Assembly: GCA_038228295.1 (NCBI GenBank)
Contig: JBBRPH010000005.1
Location: 62,001 to 126,000 of the forward strand
Direction: 5' to 3'
Source of the DNA: JAICKM01 sp038228295
Lineage (GTDB): Bacteria > Chloroflexota > Chloroflexia > QHBQ01 > JAICKM01
Length of the DNA: 64,000 nucleotides
The stretch's first letter is position 1. Each line of letters opens with the position of its first letter. Below, one piece after another: positions 33,755 through 43,129 of the stretch. Position numbers and translations under genes: made by a program. Under the pieces are notes generated by a model that did no database searches, was not told the origin of the DNA, and saw only the letters and a list, made by a program, of their open reading frames with translations.

Positions 33755-36425
33755 GCGCATTGGCGGCGGGCAGGTGCCGCTTGTTCGGTGCGGCCGGCGG
33801 GGCGGGCTGCTGCTCTTGTTGCTGCTCGGCGGGTTGGCGGCGGGCTGCAATGCGAATCCGGTGCCTGCGGGCATGAAAGAGGCAGGCGACGGCACCGATC
33901 CTTTTGTGCGACAGCCGCTGAACCCCTGGGCGGTTAGTCTACCCGATACGGATCAGCACCATACGGGAACCACCACTGCCGCCGCCCAGCACCGCTTCGG
34001 CCAGAGTTTTCGCGCCACACAAGCCAACCTGCACGCCGTCGCGGTGCGGCTGGTGAGTCCGCCGCAGCCTGCCACCGACGCAGTGTTCCGACTAGCGGCA
34101 AGCGCCGATGGGCCGGCTTTGCGAACGGTGCCGTTGCACACAGCCGATTGGACCGGCAACCCTTACCTGACGGTGGATTTCGCGCCGCTGCCCGACTCGG
34201 CGGGCCGGACCTACTGGGCCGAATTCGTCGAGCCGACCGTGCCCCTCAGTCCGACTCTGACCGCCCGCATGAGCGATTTCGACAGCTATTCAGCCGGGGC
34301 GGCGACGCTGGATGGGCAGCCGCAGCGCACTGCCGATCTCACGTTCCGTACCTTTTATAGCGCTGGGCCGCTGGATTTGCTGGGCGATGTCGGGCGCGGG
34401 CTAATCGAGAATGCCGGCTTCATGCTGGCCGCGCTGCTGTTCCTGCTGCTGCCGGGCGGCGCCCTGCTACAATGGATCGGCCTGCTGACGTACACGGCCG
34501 ACGCACCCGGCCTGAGCGCGGGTCAACGGCTGCTGGCCGCACCGGGCGTGTCGCTGCTGGTCTGGCCGGTGCTGCTGCTGCTGGCGCACCTAACCCATAT
34601 TAGCATGAGTGGGCCGCGTCTGTGGGCCGGCGTGGGTCTAGCGGGCCTGGCGCTGGTAGGCGGCCTATGGCGCGAGCGGCAGATCGGTCGCCGAACAGGG
34701 CCGGCCGGGCGCGCTCGTTGGACTTTCGCTGATGGGTTGTTCTGGGCGACGCTGGTGCTGGTGACGGCATTGACGTTGAGTAGCCGGCTGCGCGCCCTTC
34801 GCGATTTGGCTGCCGGGCTGGGTATTGATGCGTATCACCACACTGCTATCGCCGTGCTGTTCCTGCGCGACGGCGGCATCCCCGACAATTACGCGCCGTA
34901 TGCGCCACTGGCCTCGTTCACCTACCACTTCGGCTTCCATGCCTGGGTGGCCGCGCTGGGTTGGCTACACGGCGCGGCAGGGCTAGACTTGCCGACCCTG
35001 ATGCCGCTGGCCGGGCAGGCGCTCGGCGCGTTGCTGGTGCCCACATTTACGCTATTCGGCTGGCGCGTGCTGGGCAGCCGTTGGCTGGGGCTAACGGCGG
35101 CGGGATTAGCCGGGTTGGTGTGCATCTTCCCCGCCTATTATGTCAACTGGAGTCGCTATCCGCAACTGCTCGGCGTCGTGTTGCTGCCGGTTGCCTGGAC
35201 GCTGCTGTTCGAGGCGCTAGCCCCAGTGCTACAGCCCCACGCCGACCGTTCGCCGGCGCGTGCCGATCTACCGGCCGGCACAGTCCGCTCATGGACCGTG
35301 CGCCTGATCTGGCCGCTCGCCGCCGGGATAACGGCGGCAGGCTTATTCCTCAGCCACTATCGCCTGTTCCTGATGTATGTCACCTATGCCGGCGGCTATG
35401 TTCTGTGGCTGCTGATCAGCCGATGGATCGCGGCGCGCCGGGCGGTGGGTGAGCGCCGGCTGCCGACCGGATTACTGGGTCGCGGAGCAACAGCCGCACT
35501 GATCGCGGGGATTATCCTGCTGCCCTGGCTGCTCAACGTGCGGGCTAACTTTATCGTGCGCTTCAGCGGCTCGACCGACCCACGCTACCGCGACATTTAT
35601 GACGTGCTGGGGCGGCTGGGCGACACGCCGATCCTCTACTGGTCTACGGCAGCGCTGCTGACACTGGGAGGGTTGGGACTGCTCTGGGCACTGTGGCGGC
35701 GCGATGTACCGGTCCTTTTGCTTGCCTGGTGGACAGCGCTGCATGTACTACTAGGCGCGCCCAGCCGTCTGCCGGGCAGCGGCTATGTAGATAGCATCAC
35801 AGTAGTCACGTCAGCATTCCTGCCGCTGTGCCTGCTAGCGGCGCTGACGCTGGTGCGGGGCGGTGCATGGCTGCTGACGCGCCGTCCCGCCGGGCAAAGG
35901 ATGCTGCTGCATCCGGCTGGGCAGACGATGATGGTGGCGGTGGGTTTGCTGATCGGCGGTTATGGCGCGTTACGGGCGTTGCCGCTGATCGAAGCGTGGC
36001 CGTTCATTACGGCTGCCGACCGCACGGCCCTGGCCCGCTTGGCGGCGACTAGCCCACCCCAGGCGCAGGTACTAGCGGCGGCCTTCGCCTATCCCTGGGC
36101 ACCGCAAACCCCGCAGGGTGCGGACGGCGGGTTGTGGGCACCGCTGCTGGCGGGTCGGGCCGCCAGTGTGCCGATGCTGCCGGCCTACAACGAACGGGTG
36201 CCTAATGCCGACTACTTTACACAGACGCAGCAACTGGCGCAGGCGCAACCCGGCCTCAGCGCGGGCCGGACGGACGCTTGGGCCACGGTGCGCGCCGCCG
36301 GCATTACCTACCTCTACATCGGATCACGCAGCACGGTGCTTGACCCAGCCCGCCTGCTGGCCCAGCCGGCTCAGGTTACGCCCGTGTTCCACCAAGACGA
36401 TGCCTGGCTGTTCCGCTTGAAGTAA
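33720..36425 (+). CDS. Large polytopic membrane protein with lipobox-like N-terminus
   Basis: 901 aa. After a basic start there is LLLLLLLGGLAAGC, a lipoprotein-like signal ending in cysteine. An extracytoplasmic beta-rich domain of about 170 residues follows, and then about 13-14 membrane helices. The loop AAGLGIDAYHHTAIAVLFLRDGGIPDNYAPYAP, with acidic and histidine residues, resembles the active loop of GT-C enzymes or YfhO-like proteins. The C-terminus has a soluble region (TSPPQAQVLAAAFAYPWAPQTPQG). A GTG at 33774 is an alternative start that avoids the 35-bp overlap. Function is inferred as glycan or lipid modification only. Confidence 0.7.
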   Translation: MGIAGAAETVRKRIGGGQVPLVRCGRRGGLLLLLLLGGLAAGCNANPVPAGMKEAGDGTDPFVRQPLNPWAVSLPDTDQHHTGTTTAAAQHRFGQSFRATQANLHAVAVRLVSPPQPATDAVFRLAASADGPALRTVPLHTADWTGNPYLTVDFAPLPDSAGRTYWAEFVEPTVPLSPTLTARMSDFDSYSAGAATLDGQPQRTADLTFRTFYSAGPLDLLGDVGRGLIENAGFMLAALLFLLLPGGALLQWIGLLTYTADAPGLSAGQRLLAAPGVSLLVWPVLLLLAHLTHISMSGPRLWAGVGLAGLALVGGLWRERQIGRRTGPAGRARWTFADGLFWATLVLVTALTLSSRLRALRDLAAGLGIDAYHHTAIAVLFLRDGGIPDNYAPYAPLASFTYHFGFHAWVAALGWLHGAAGLDLPTLMPLAGQALGALLVPTFTLFGWRVLGSRWLGLTAAGLAGLVCIFPAYYVNWSRYPQLLGVVLLPVAWTLLFEALAPVLQPHADRSPARADLPAGTVRSWTVRLIWPLAAGITAAGLFLSHYRLFLMYVTYAGGYVLWLLISRWIAARRAVGERRLPTGLLGRGATAALIAGIILLPWLLNVRANFIVRFSGSTDPRYRDIYDVLGRLGDTPILYWSTAALLTLGGLGLLWALWRRDVPVLLLAWWTALHVLLGAPSRLPGSGYVDSITVVTSAFLPLCLLAALTLVRGGAWLLTRRPAGQRMLLHPAGQTMMVAVGLLIGGYGALRALPLIEAWPFITAADRTALARLAATSPPQAQVLAAAFAYPWAPQTPQGADGGLWAPLLAGRAASVPMLPAYNERVPNADYFTQTQQLAQAQPGLSAGRTDAWATVRAAGITYLYIGSRSTVLDPARLLAQPAQVTPVFHQDDAWLFRLK

Positions 36426-36446
36426 GTCTGCCATTCGACCCGCCGT

Positions 36447-38453
36447 CTACTTGTCGGCCAACAGCACCGCCAGCGTAACCGTGCTACCCAGTGCAGCCGG
36501 GCTACCGGGAGCCGGGTCGGTATGCGCGACTTGGCCCGGCTTAACGTGCTTGGGTAGGTTGCCGATCTGATCGCGCCGCAGGTTCGTCACTTGCGCAAGC
36601 AGACCCACCGTGGCGACTTGCGTGCGGGCCGCGTCTGGAGCGGCCCCGATCACATTAGGCACCGGCACCAGCCCTTGCGCAATCGGGGTCGGCGACGGAT
36701 CGCTGGGCTGAGGCGGCGGGGTGGGCGACGGCTTGGCCGGGAGCGCGGTAGGCGGCTCTGCCGTCGGCGGTTCCGTCGGCACCACCGGCGGCCCAGTGCT
36801 GGTCCAGATCGTGACGGTAGCCCCCATCAGCACCGGCGCAGCAGGAGCCGGCTCCTGGCGCGTGACCACGCCCACCGGCACGCTACTGCTGGGTTCGGAC
36901 TGCACCGTGACATGGAAGTGGAAATCATCGCCGCTCAGAAACTGCTGCGCCTGGCGGCCGTCGGTGTTAATCACGCTGGGCATGGCGATTTGGGCCGGCC
37001 CTTTGCTCACCACCACGTTGATGACTCCGCCGGGGCTGATCTGCGTGCCTGGCGCGGGATCTTGCGTGATGATCGTGTCCATCGGATGGTTGGGATCATT
37101 CTCCTGGCGAACCACCACCAGCTTCAAGCCTAGGGGGAGAATGGCATTGCGGGCATCGGCCAGGGTGCGGCTGGTCAGATCGGGCACCAGGGCCACTATG
37201 ACCGGCGTAGCGCTCGGCAGCGCTGTAGCACTCGGTGCCGCCGTGGCACTCGGCGCGGGGGTCGCCGTCGGCGGCGCGCCGGCGGTGGGCGGCAACGTCG
37301 GCAGCGGCGGCAGGGTGAGGGTCGGCAACACACCGGTAGGGCGGGTGGTCGGCGCGACAAAGGTGCGGATGTCGGGCGTGCCGGTGGCGCTGACCGCGCC
37401 CAATTGACCCACCCCATTCAGCACTACCAACGCCCCACCCAACAACAGCAGGAGGGCTACTAAACCCAAAATCCAGGTCAGGGCGGAGGAATTGCCGCTG
37501 CCGCGATAGATTTCAACGCGCGCGGGGGCGGGGCGCGGCACCACTTGCGGCACCGCTACGGGCGCGGGGCGCACGGTTGTGACCAGCGGCGGCACCATCG
37601 GCATAGCGGCGGTGGGCTGTGCGCCAAACGCGGCATAGTTGCGCAGCGCGGCTTCCATCTCCGCCGCCGAGCCGAAGCGGGCCTGGGGATTCTTCGCCAG
37701 CGCCCGCATGATGATCGCTTCCAATTGCGGCGGCACGGCCGGGTTAAACCGGCGTAGCGGCGGCGGCGCTTCGTTGATGTGCTTATAGGCCAGCCCCACA
37801 TCGCTGTCGCTCTCGAACGGCGTGCGGCACGTCAACATTTCGTACAATGTTACGCCTGCGGCGTAGAGGTCCGACTGCACCAGCGCGCCCTCGCCGCGCG
37901 CCTGTTCCGGCGAGAGATAGGCGGCGGTGCCCAACGCCGTGCCGGCGCTGGTCAGCGAGAGGTCGCCCACGCCTTTGGCGATGCCGAAGTCCACCACTTT
38001 GATCATGCCCTGCGGCGTGATCAGCACATTGCTGGGCTTGATGTCGCGGTGGACGAGGCCGTTGCGGTGCGCATATTCCAGCGCGGCCAGGATACCCGCG
38101 CCAATTTCAACCGCCTGCGCCGGCGGCAGGGGCCCCTTATCGGCGATCAGGTCGCGCAAGGTAATGCCCGGCACATACTCCATGACAATATAGGGCAACC
38201 CCTGGTCCTGGCCTACGTCGTAGACCGAGACGATGTTGGGGTGCGACAACGCGCCGGCGGCCTGCGCCTCGCGGGTAAAGCGCTGCTGGAACAGCGGGTC
38301 GCCGGCATACTGATCGCGCAGCACCTTGACGGCCACGGTGCGGTTGAGGACGCGGTCGCGCGCACGATAGACCAGCGCCATGCCGCCACCGCCCAGCACG
38401 CTCTGGATTTCGTATCGTCCGTTTAGTACACGGCCCGCCATGTGGTCGGCCAT
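36447..38453 (-). CDS. Membrane Ser/Thr protein kinase with three PASTA domains
   Basis: 668 aa. The kinase domain has the glycine loop LGGGGMALVY, AVKVL (K43), HRDIKPSN (D137), DFGIAK and the SPEQA activation segment. A single membrane helix lies at ~322-345 (LTWILGLVALLLLLGGAL). A Pro/Thr linker is followed by three PASTA repeats (VPDLTSRTLADAR..., MPSVINTDGRQAQQF..., VPNVIGAAPDAAR...), which bind muropeptides or lipid II in PknB/Stk kinases. The start is ATG 38453 behind GAGGAG. A 30-residue longer reading is built from a degenerate repeat and is rejected. It probably regulates cell-wall growth. Confidence 0.93.
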   Translation of the reverse strand: MADHMAGRVLNGRYEIQSVLGGGGMALVYRARDRVLNRTVAVKVLRDQYAGDPLFQQRFTREAQAAGALSHPNIVSVYDVGQDQGLPYIVMEYVPGITLRDLIADKGPLPPAQAVEIGAGILAALEYAHRNGLVHRDIKPSNVLITPQGMIKVVDFGIAKGVGDLSLTSAGTALGTAAYLSPEQARGEGALVQSDLYAAGVTLYEMLTCRTPFESDSDVGLAYKHINEAPPPLRRFNPAVPPQLEAIIMRALAKNPQARFGSAAEMEAALRNYAAFGAQPTAAMPMVPPLVTTVRPAPVAVPQVVPRPAPARVEIYRGSGNSSALTWILGLVALLLLLGGALVVLNGVGQLGAVSATGTPDIRTFVAPTTRPTGVLPTLTLPPLPTLPPTAGAPPTATPAPSATAAPSATALPSATPVIVALVPDLTSRTLADARNAILPLGLKLVVVRQENDPNHPMDTIITQDPAPGTQISPGGVINVVVSKGPAQIAMPSVINTDGRQAQQFLSGDDFHFHVTVQSEPSSSVPVGVVTRQEPAPAAPVLMGATVTIWTSTGPPVVPTEPPTAEPPTALPAKPSPTPPPQPSDPSPTPIAQGLVPVPNVIGAAPDAARTQVATVGLLAQVTNLRRDQIGNLPKHVKPGQVAHTDPAPGSPAALGSTVTLAVLLADK

Positions 38454-38681
38454 CAGTGGCTCCTCGTTAGGTGTCAGGTGTCGGTAAGCAGCTTGTCGGT
38501 CGTCAATCGGCAGCTTGTCGCCTTGTCGGTCGGTAGTCGGCAATTTATCGGCTTAGCGGCTTGTTGAATGTAGCGGCGCTACTTGCTGCGCCCGCCACGG
38601 TTTAGAACGATTAGCGCCGGTGCTAGTCGCGCTGGTCAGCGTGGAGGTGACAACACAAAAAGACCGCCCGCTTGGGCAGCC
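38454..38681. other. Intergenic region between hemW and kinase genes
   Basis: It contains a degenerate tandem-unit array (38462-38560). A short GC hairpin with a T-run on the minus strand (38655-38678) may end hemW transcription. No convincing promoter for the kinase gene was found. Confidence 0.45.
38462..38560. repeat. Degenerate tandem-unit array (TTGTCGG/AGTCGGC type)
   Basis: Units such as GTGTCAG, GTGTCGG, CTTGTCG and TAGTCGG recur at about 7-nt spacing, and CAGCTTGTCG occurs twice 22 nt apart. It has no stop codon in the kinase frame, so it extends that frame upstream. Inverted arms are not clear here. Confidence 0.5.
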
Positions 38682-39869
38682 CTAATCCGGCAGAAAGCGC
38701 GCGAATACTTCGTTGCCAAGTAATAATCCTCTACTAGAGAGACGAACCACATCCCGCGCCGGTTGCACATCGAGCAATCCCCAATCTTGCAACTGCGTGG
38801 CGAGCGGGCCGTAGACCGTGCTGAAGGGACGACCAAAGCGCGCGGCGAACTCCGACGGCGCAATACCGGCCAGGGTCCGCAAGCCCAGCATCATGAACTC
38901 GCCCATCGCCAAGTCGGGCGCGATCCACTCGGCCCCGGCCAGGGTGCTGCCGCCGTCGCGTAGCGCCGCGATATACTTTTTCGGGCTGAGGATCGTCCAG
39001 TAGCGCCGCCCGCCGAAGTAGCCGTGGCCGCCCGGTCCGAAAGCCAGGTAGGGCTGGGCACGCCAGTAGACCAGATTGTGGCGGCACTCCTTACCGGGCG
39101 TACTCCAATTCGAGATTTCGTACTGCGTGTAACCCGCCTGAGCCAGCGTGGCCTGGCACTGTTCATACATATCGGCCGCCGCATCGTCATCGGGCACCTG
39201 CACCGCACCTTGCTCAACCTTCAGCCAGAGCGGGGTGTGTTCTTCAACGATCAGCGAATAGCACGACAGATGATCGGTGCCTAATGTGGCCGCCTGGCGC
39301 AACGTCGCGTCCCAGTCGGCCAAATCCTGACCGGGCAAGCCGAAGATAAAGTCAAGGTTGATGTTGGTGAAACCCGCTGCCCGCGCCAATTCATAGGCTT
39401 CCACCGCCTGCGCCGCCGTATGAATACGCCCGATAGCCTGCAATTGCGCGTCGTTAAACGACTGCACCCCCATACTCAGGCGGTTAACCCCAGCGGCCAG
39501 ATAGCCGCGAAAGTGCGCCTCGCTGATCGTGCCGGGGTTGGCCTCCATGCTGATCTCGGCATCCGGGGCGAGGTCGTAGTGGCGGGCCACTGTCGCCAAG
39601 ATGCGCCCGATGGCCGACGGCGGTAATACACTGGGCGTGCCGCCGCCGAAAAAGATCGTCTCAATGCGCCCGACGGCGGGCGGCTCCGGCGCACCGGGCG
39701 GCGCGGGGGCCAGACGGGCCAAGGCGGCCGCTTCCGGCCCCCGTGCGATGTCGGCACAGAGCGCATCCACAAAGGGCGCATATAGACCGTCAAGGCCGGC
39801 ATAGGAGTTGAAGTCGCAATAGATGCACTTCGCCTCGCAAAAGGGAATGTGGAGATAAAGGCTAGTCAT
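38682..39869 (-). CDS. hemW: HemW-type radical SAM protein (coproporphyrinogen oxidase-like)
   Basis: 395 aa. The radical SAM motif is FCEAKCIYCDF (C11, C15, C18). FFGGGTPSVLP, EANPGTISEAHFRGYLAAGVNRLSMG-type residues and GLPGQDLADW match the HemW/HemN-like family. HemW is a heme chaperone; older annotations call it oxygen-independent coproporphyrinogen III oxidase. True HemN carries an N-terminal extension lacking here. The start is MTSLYLHIPF at 39869, standard for the family. It is followed by the kinase gene on the same strand after about 230 bp. Confidence 0.9.
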   Translation of the reverse strand: MTSLYLHIPFCEAKCIYCDFNSYAGLDGLYAPFVDALCADIARGPEAAALARLAPAPPGAPEPPAVGRIETIFFGGGTPSVLPPSAIGRILATVARHYDLAPDAEISMEANPGTISEAHFRGYLAAGVNRLSMGVQSFNDAQLQAIGRIHTAAQAVEAYELARAAGFTNINLDFIFGLPGQDLADWDATLRQAATLGTDHLSCYSLIVEEHTPLWLKVEQGAVQVPDDDAAADMYEQCQATLAQAGYTQYEISNWSTPGKECRHNLVYWRAQPYLAFGPGGHGYFGGRRYWTILSPKKYIAALRDGGSTLAGAEWIAPDLAMGEFMMLGLRTLAGIAPSEFAARFGRPFSTVYGPLATQLQDWGLLDVQPARDVVRLSSRGLLLGNEVFARFLPD

Positions 39870-40076
39870 AGACAGAATATTGCAATCCAATCCTGGCGTA
39901 ATAGGGCGCTGAACAGCGGTGATAGTGTTGCCGTTGAGGTCGTATTCTACCTACCCATTGACTATAATGCTGACGACCGCTATAGTATACGGCAGAGAAA
40001 CGCCCGAACGCAAATAGCGTCGTATCATGTTAAATTAAAACAGTGCGGATTGGGTAAGCATGAGTAAAGGGACTGT
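39870..40076. other. AT-rich divergent intergenic region
   Basis: It separates hemW and the DMT transporter gene. It contains TATAAT at 39963-39968 and TATAGTATAC at about 39981-39990 without clear -35 partners. No small gene is evident. Confidence 0.45.
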
Positions 40077-41015
40077 ATGAAAGCAGTGGAGGAGGTCGTC
40101 GCAGTACACAGCGGCGGCGCGGGAGTATCGGCAACGCGGCGTGCATACGGGTTGTTAGCGCTCGGCATCGTTTGTATCGGTTTTTCGGCCGTCTTCACTA
40201 AATGGGCAGGTGTACCGGGTCCGGTGTCGGGTTTCTACCGCGTGGTGATTGCCACGCTGGCCCTGGCCCCGTTCGCCGGGCCGGGGCTGCGCCACACACT
40301 GCGTCAGGGACCGGGCGTGCCGGCACTGACCCTGCTGGCTGGGGTTTGGTTCGCCGGCGACTTGGCTGTGTGGAACACATCGCTGGTGCTAACCTCAGCC
40401 GCTAACGCCACGCTGCTCGGTAACACATCCACGCTCTGGATCAGCCTATGGTCGCTGCTGTTCCTGCATGAGCGGCTGCGCCCGCTGTTTTGGGTGGGCA
40501 TGGCGGCGGCGATCGTCGGGGCGGCGGCGATTGTCGGGGCCGATTTGCGAAGTCTAGGAACCCTCGGCTTCGGCGATCTGCTGGCGGTAGGTAGCAGCTT
40601 CTTCTATGCCGCGTATCTACTAACCACCCGGCGCGTGCGGCGACAGATGAGCACACTCCAGTTTATGTGGCTATCGAGTTTAGGGGCCACGGCCGTCCTG
40701 CTCATCTACTGTGTGGCGCAGGGGCTGCCGCTGACCGGCTTCAGCGCCCAAACCTACGGCAACCTGCTGGCGCTCGGCCTGATCTCGCACGTCGCAGGCT
40801 GGTTGAGCATCAATTATGCGCTGGGCCATCTGCGCGCCTCGGTCACGTCGGTCAGTCTGCTCGGCCAGCCGGTGATCACGGCGCTGGTCTCGGTGCCGCT
40901 GCTCGGTGAAGCCCTAGCCCTGGGCCAGATCGCCGGCGGCGCGCTGGTGCTGCTCGGTATCGGTCTCGCCAACCGCGGCCAAGTCACTCCCGATCCACCG
41001 GCCGCTGTGCCCTGA
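40077..41015 (+). CDS. DMT superfamily (EamA) transporter
   Basis: 312 aa with ten membrane helices in two EamA halves. Each half has the typical ending: ANATLLGNTSTLWISLWSLLFLHERL and ASVTSVSLLGQPVITALVSVPLLGEAL. The drug/metabolite transporter family exports metabolites or amino acids; the substrate cannot be told. AAAGGGA lies about six bases before the ATG. It converges with the MFS gene, leaving an 11-bp gap. Confidence 0.88.
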   Translation: MKAVEEVVAVHSGGAGVSATRRAYGLLALGIVCIGFSAVFTKWAGVPGPVSGFYRVVIATLALAPFAGPGLRHTLRQGPGVPALTLLAGVWFAGDLAVWNTSLVLTSAANATLLGNTSTLWISLWSLLFLHERLRPLFWVGMAAAIVGAAAIVGADLRSLGTLGFGDLLAVGSSFFYAAYLLTTRRVRRQMSTLQFMWLSSLGATAVLLIYCVAQGLPLTGFSAQTYGNLLALGLISHVAGWLSINYALGHLRASVTSVSLLGQPVITALVSVPLLGEALALGQIAGGALVLLGIGLANRGQVTPDPPAAVP

Positions 41016-41025
41016 GCATAACGGG

Positions 41026-42312
41026 TTATTGGGTTGTTGCTTCCGGTTCCGCTACGACCGCTTCGGGTAGCGGCAGCGGCGGGCCGGGACTTGACAGCGG
41101 GATGGTAGCGGGGATCGCGCTAGGGCTTGCCGCACGTGGCTCCGGTGCGCCAAACACGCCGGTCACTTGCGCCCCGATTAGCAGCGCCACCGCCCCTATG
41201 GTGGTCGCTGTGCAAGCCAGAAAGAGGGCAGCCGGTCCCGCCCCATCATAGATCAGCCCGCCGACTGGCCCTGCAATCAGCGGGGCCAAGCCCCAGGTGG
41301 CGGCACTGAGGATGCCCTGGTAGGTAGCCGACCATTGGGCGGGTGCCCAAACGGCCACGAGGCGGACGGCGGTGGGCAAGAACAGACCAAAGCCCAGCCC
41401 TTGCACTACTCCCACCAGCAGTAACCCGACCGGCTGATCGATCCAGATGAGGCCGGCATACGACGCGCCCAGGAGCGCATACGCCAGCATCAGCGTCTGC
41501 GGTCCCCCCAAGCGCTGGATGAGCCGCTGACTCCAGTGCATAGTCGGCAGTTCACTGAGCGCGGTCGCGGCGGCAAACAGACCAACCAGCGACTGGCCCC
41601 CGCTCAGGTGGTCTATATAGATGCCCGCGAACGTCCCAACGCTCCCCATCGCTAGGCCCAGCAGAAAGGTAGACCCGATCACGGCGCGGATACGCCCGTC
41701 ACTCGCTACGGTGCGCCAGGACAGACGCAGCCGGCTAGGGCCGGGGCTATCCTCGTGCAAAGTCAGGGCCACCGGAATCGTCGCCAGGAACAAGAGACCG
41801 GCTAGGGGGAACATCGGCCAAAAGCCGACCTGTTGCCAGAGCCAACCACCGCCGGCGGCCACAATCGCCCAACTAAGCGATCCCCAGAGGCGCATCTTGC
41901 CGAAAGCCAGCCCGTGCCGTTCCGCCATGCGCGCCAGCAAACCGTCGCCCAGCGGCCCGGTAAAGCTGCCGGCCACAGCCAACGCCGTGACAACGCAGAG
42001 CAGCCCGGCAAACGACAGCGGCAAGGCCAGGGCAAACAGGGCCACCGCGATGCCGGCCAGCCCCAGGCTCAACAAGCGCACCCGCCCACCACGCCGGTCG
42101 GCAAATGCGAGCAGCACCGGCCCGATCAGCACGGCCATCAGCGGCCCGATAGCTGCCAATAGGCCGATCTCTTGGCCGGAGAAGCCGCGTCGAGCAAAAA
42201 ACACGCTCAGAAACGGTCCATAAACCGCCGCTGCGCCAAAAAACCCGAAGTAGTAGAGCGCGCCTTGGGTAGTCGGGCGCATAGCCGCCTGCCAACGAGC
42301 AAACATAAGCAC
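41026..42312 (-). CDS. MFS transporter (MFS_1-like)
   Basis: 428 aa, twelve helices. The start reads ALYYFGFFGAAAVYGPFLSVFFARRGFSGQEIGLL and the helix 2-3 loop is AFADRRGGRVRLL, close to the LacY/HcaT-like branch. The C-terminal ~45 residues are a Pro/Ala/Glu-rich tail outside the membrane. The substrate is unknown. The first of several Met codons (42312, 42306, 42282) is uncertain, and none has a clear ribosome binding site. Confidence 0.85.
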   Translation of the reverse strand: MLMFARWQAAMRPTTQGALYYFGFFGAAAVYGPFLSVFFARRGFSGQEIGLLAAIGPLMAVLIGPVLLAFADRRGGRVRLLSLGLAGIAVALFALALPLSFAGLLCVVTALAVAGSFTGPLGDGLLARMAERHGLAFGKMRLWGSLSWAIVAAGGGWLWQQVGFWPMFPLAGLLFLATIPVALTLHEDSPGPSRLRLSWRTVASDGRIRAVIGSTFLLGLAMGSVGTFAGIYIDHLSGGQSLVGLFAAATALSELPTMHWSQRLIQRLGGPQTLMLAYALLGASYAGLIWIDQPVGLLLVGVVQGLGFGLFLPTAVRLVAVWAPAQWSATYQGILSAATWGLAPLIAGPVGGLIYDGAGPAALFLACTATTIGAVALLIGAQVTGVFGAPEPRAASPSAIPATIPLSSPGPPLPLPEAVVAEPEATTQ

Positions 42313-42452
42313 TAATCCACCACTAATTTGCTAACGCAGAACCGTCTATAGACCAGGGGCGGCAATGCGGGGCACACCGCCTAGATACCCTGTTACCGTA
42401 TAATAAAGCCGTATCCTTGTCAAATGCGCACACTAAAGGAGAAAGCGCCCTT

Positions 42453-43097
42453 ATGCCGACTATTTGGCTGATTCGCCACGGCGAAAGCGAGAGTAATGCG
42501 GGCCTGATCACGGCCGATGCCGGGTCCAGCGCGCTGACGGCACGGGGCCAAGCACAGGCCGAAGCTGTCGTCCGCTTGTTCCCGAAGGCCCCTGCGCTGA
42601 TCATCACCTCGCCCTATGTCCGCACCGCGCTCACCGCCGCACCGTTACGCCGTCGCTTTCCGGCGACACCGCACGAGGAATGGCCGGTGCAGGAGTTTAC
42701 CTATTTGGATGCCGAGCAACGCCGCAACACCACGCTCCAGCAGCGTGAGCCGTGGGTCGCCGCCTACTGGGAGCGCAGCGATCCCACCTTCCGCGACGGG
42801 CTGGGGGCCGAGTCGTTCGCCGATTTGCTAGAGCGGGTGCAGACGTTCCGCACCCGGCTGAATCGCCTTCAGGCCGATCCGGTGGTGGTGTTCAGCCACG
42901 GGCATTTCCTCGCGGCGGTCCTCTGGACGTTGCTGGCCCCGCCGCACGGCTCCCTCAGCCACGCCATGCGGCAGTTCCGCCATTTTATTCACGCCCTCGC
43001 CCTACCCAATGCCGCCGCCGTGAAACTAGCCGTCGAAGATGGCGCCGTAGCCTGGATCAGCCCGATCCTGCCGCCACCGCCGGAGGACGAGTCCTAA
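42453..43097 (+). CDS. Histidine phosphatase family protein
   Basis: 214 aa. The N-terminal LIRHGESESNAG holds the phosphate-accepting histidine, and FSHGHFLAAVLW provides the second catalytic histidine. The family covers phosphoglycerate mutases and varied phosphatases; this member lacks the features of glycolytic dPGM. The start is ATG 42453 with AAAGGAG upstream. TATAAT at 42399-42404 is a probable -10. It converges with the TerY-P-like kinase gene. Confidence 0.88.
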   Translation: MPTIWLIRHGESESNAGLITADAGSSALTARGQAQAEAVVRLFPKAPALIITSPYVRTALTAAPLRRRFPATPHEEWPVQEFTYLDAEQRRNTTLQQREPWVAAYWERSDPTFRDGLGAESFADLLERVQTFRTRLNRLQADPVVVFSHGHFLAAVLWTLLAPPHGSLSHAMRQFRHFIHALALPNAAAVKLAVEDGAVAWISPILPPPPEDES

Positions 43098-43129
43098 AGC
43101 GCAGCAGGCATTGCGGTTAGACAAAAGGA

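Noticed and set aside
36447..36725. Fourth PASTA domain in the kinase
   Set aside because: Only three repeats could be delimited; the rest is Pro/Thr linker.
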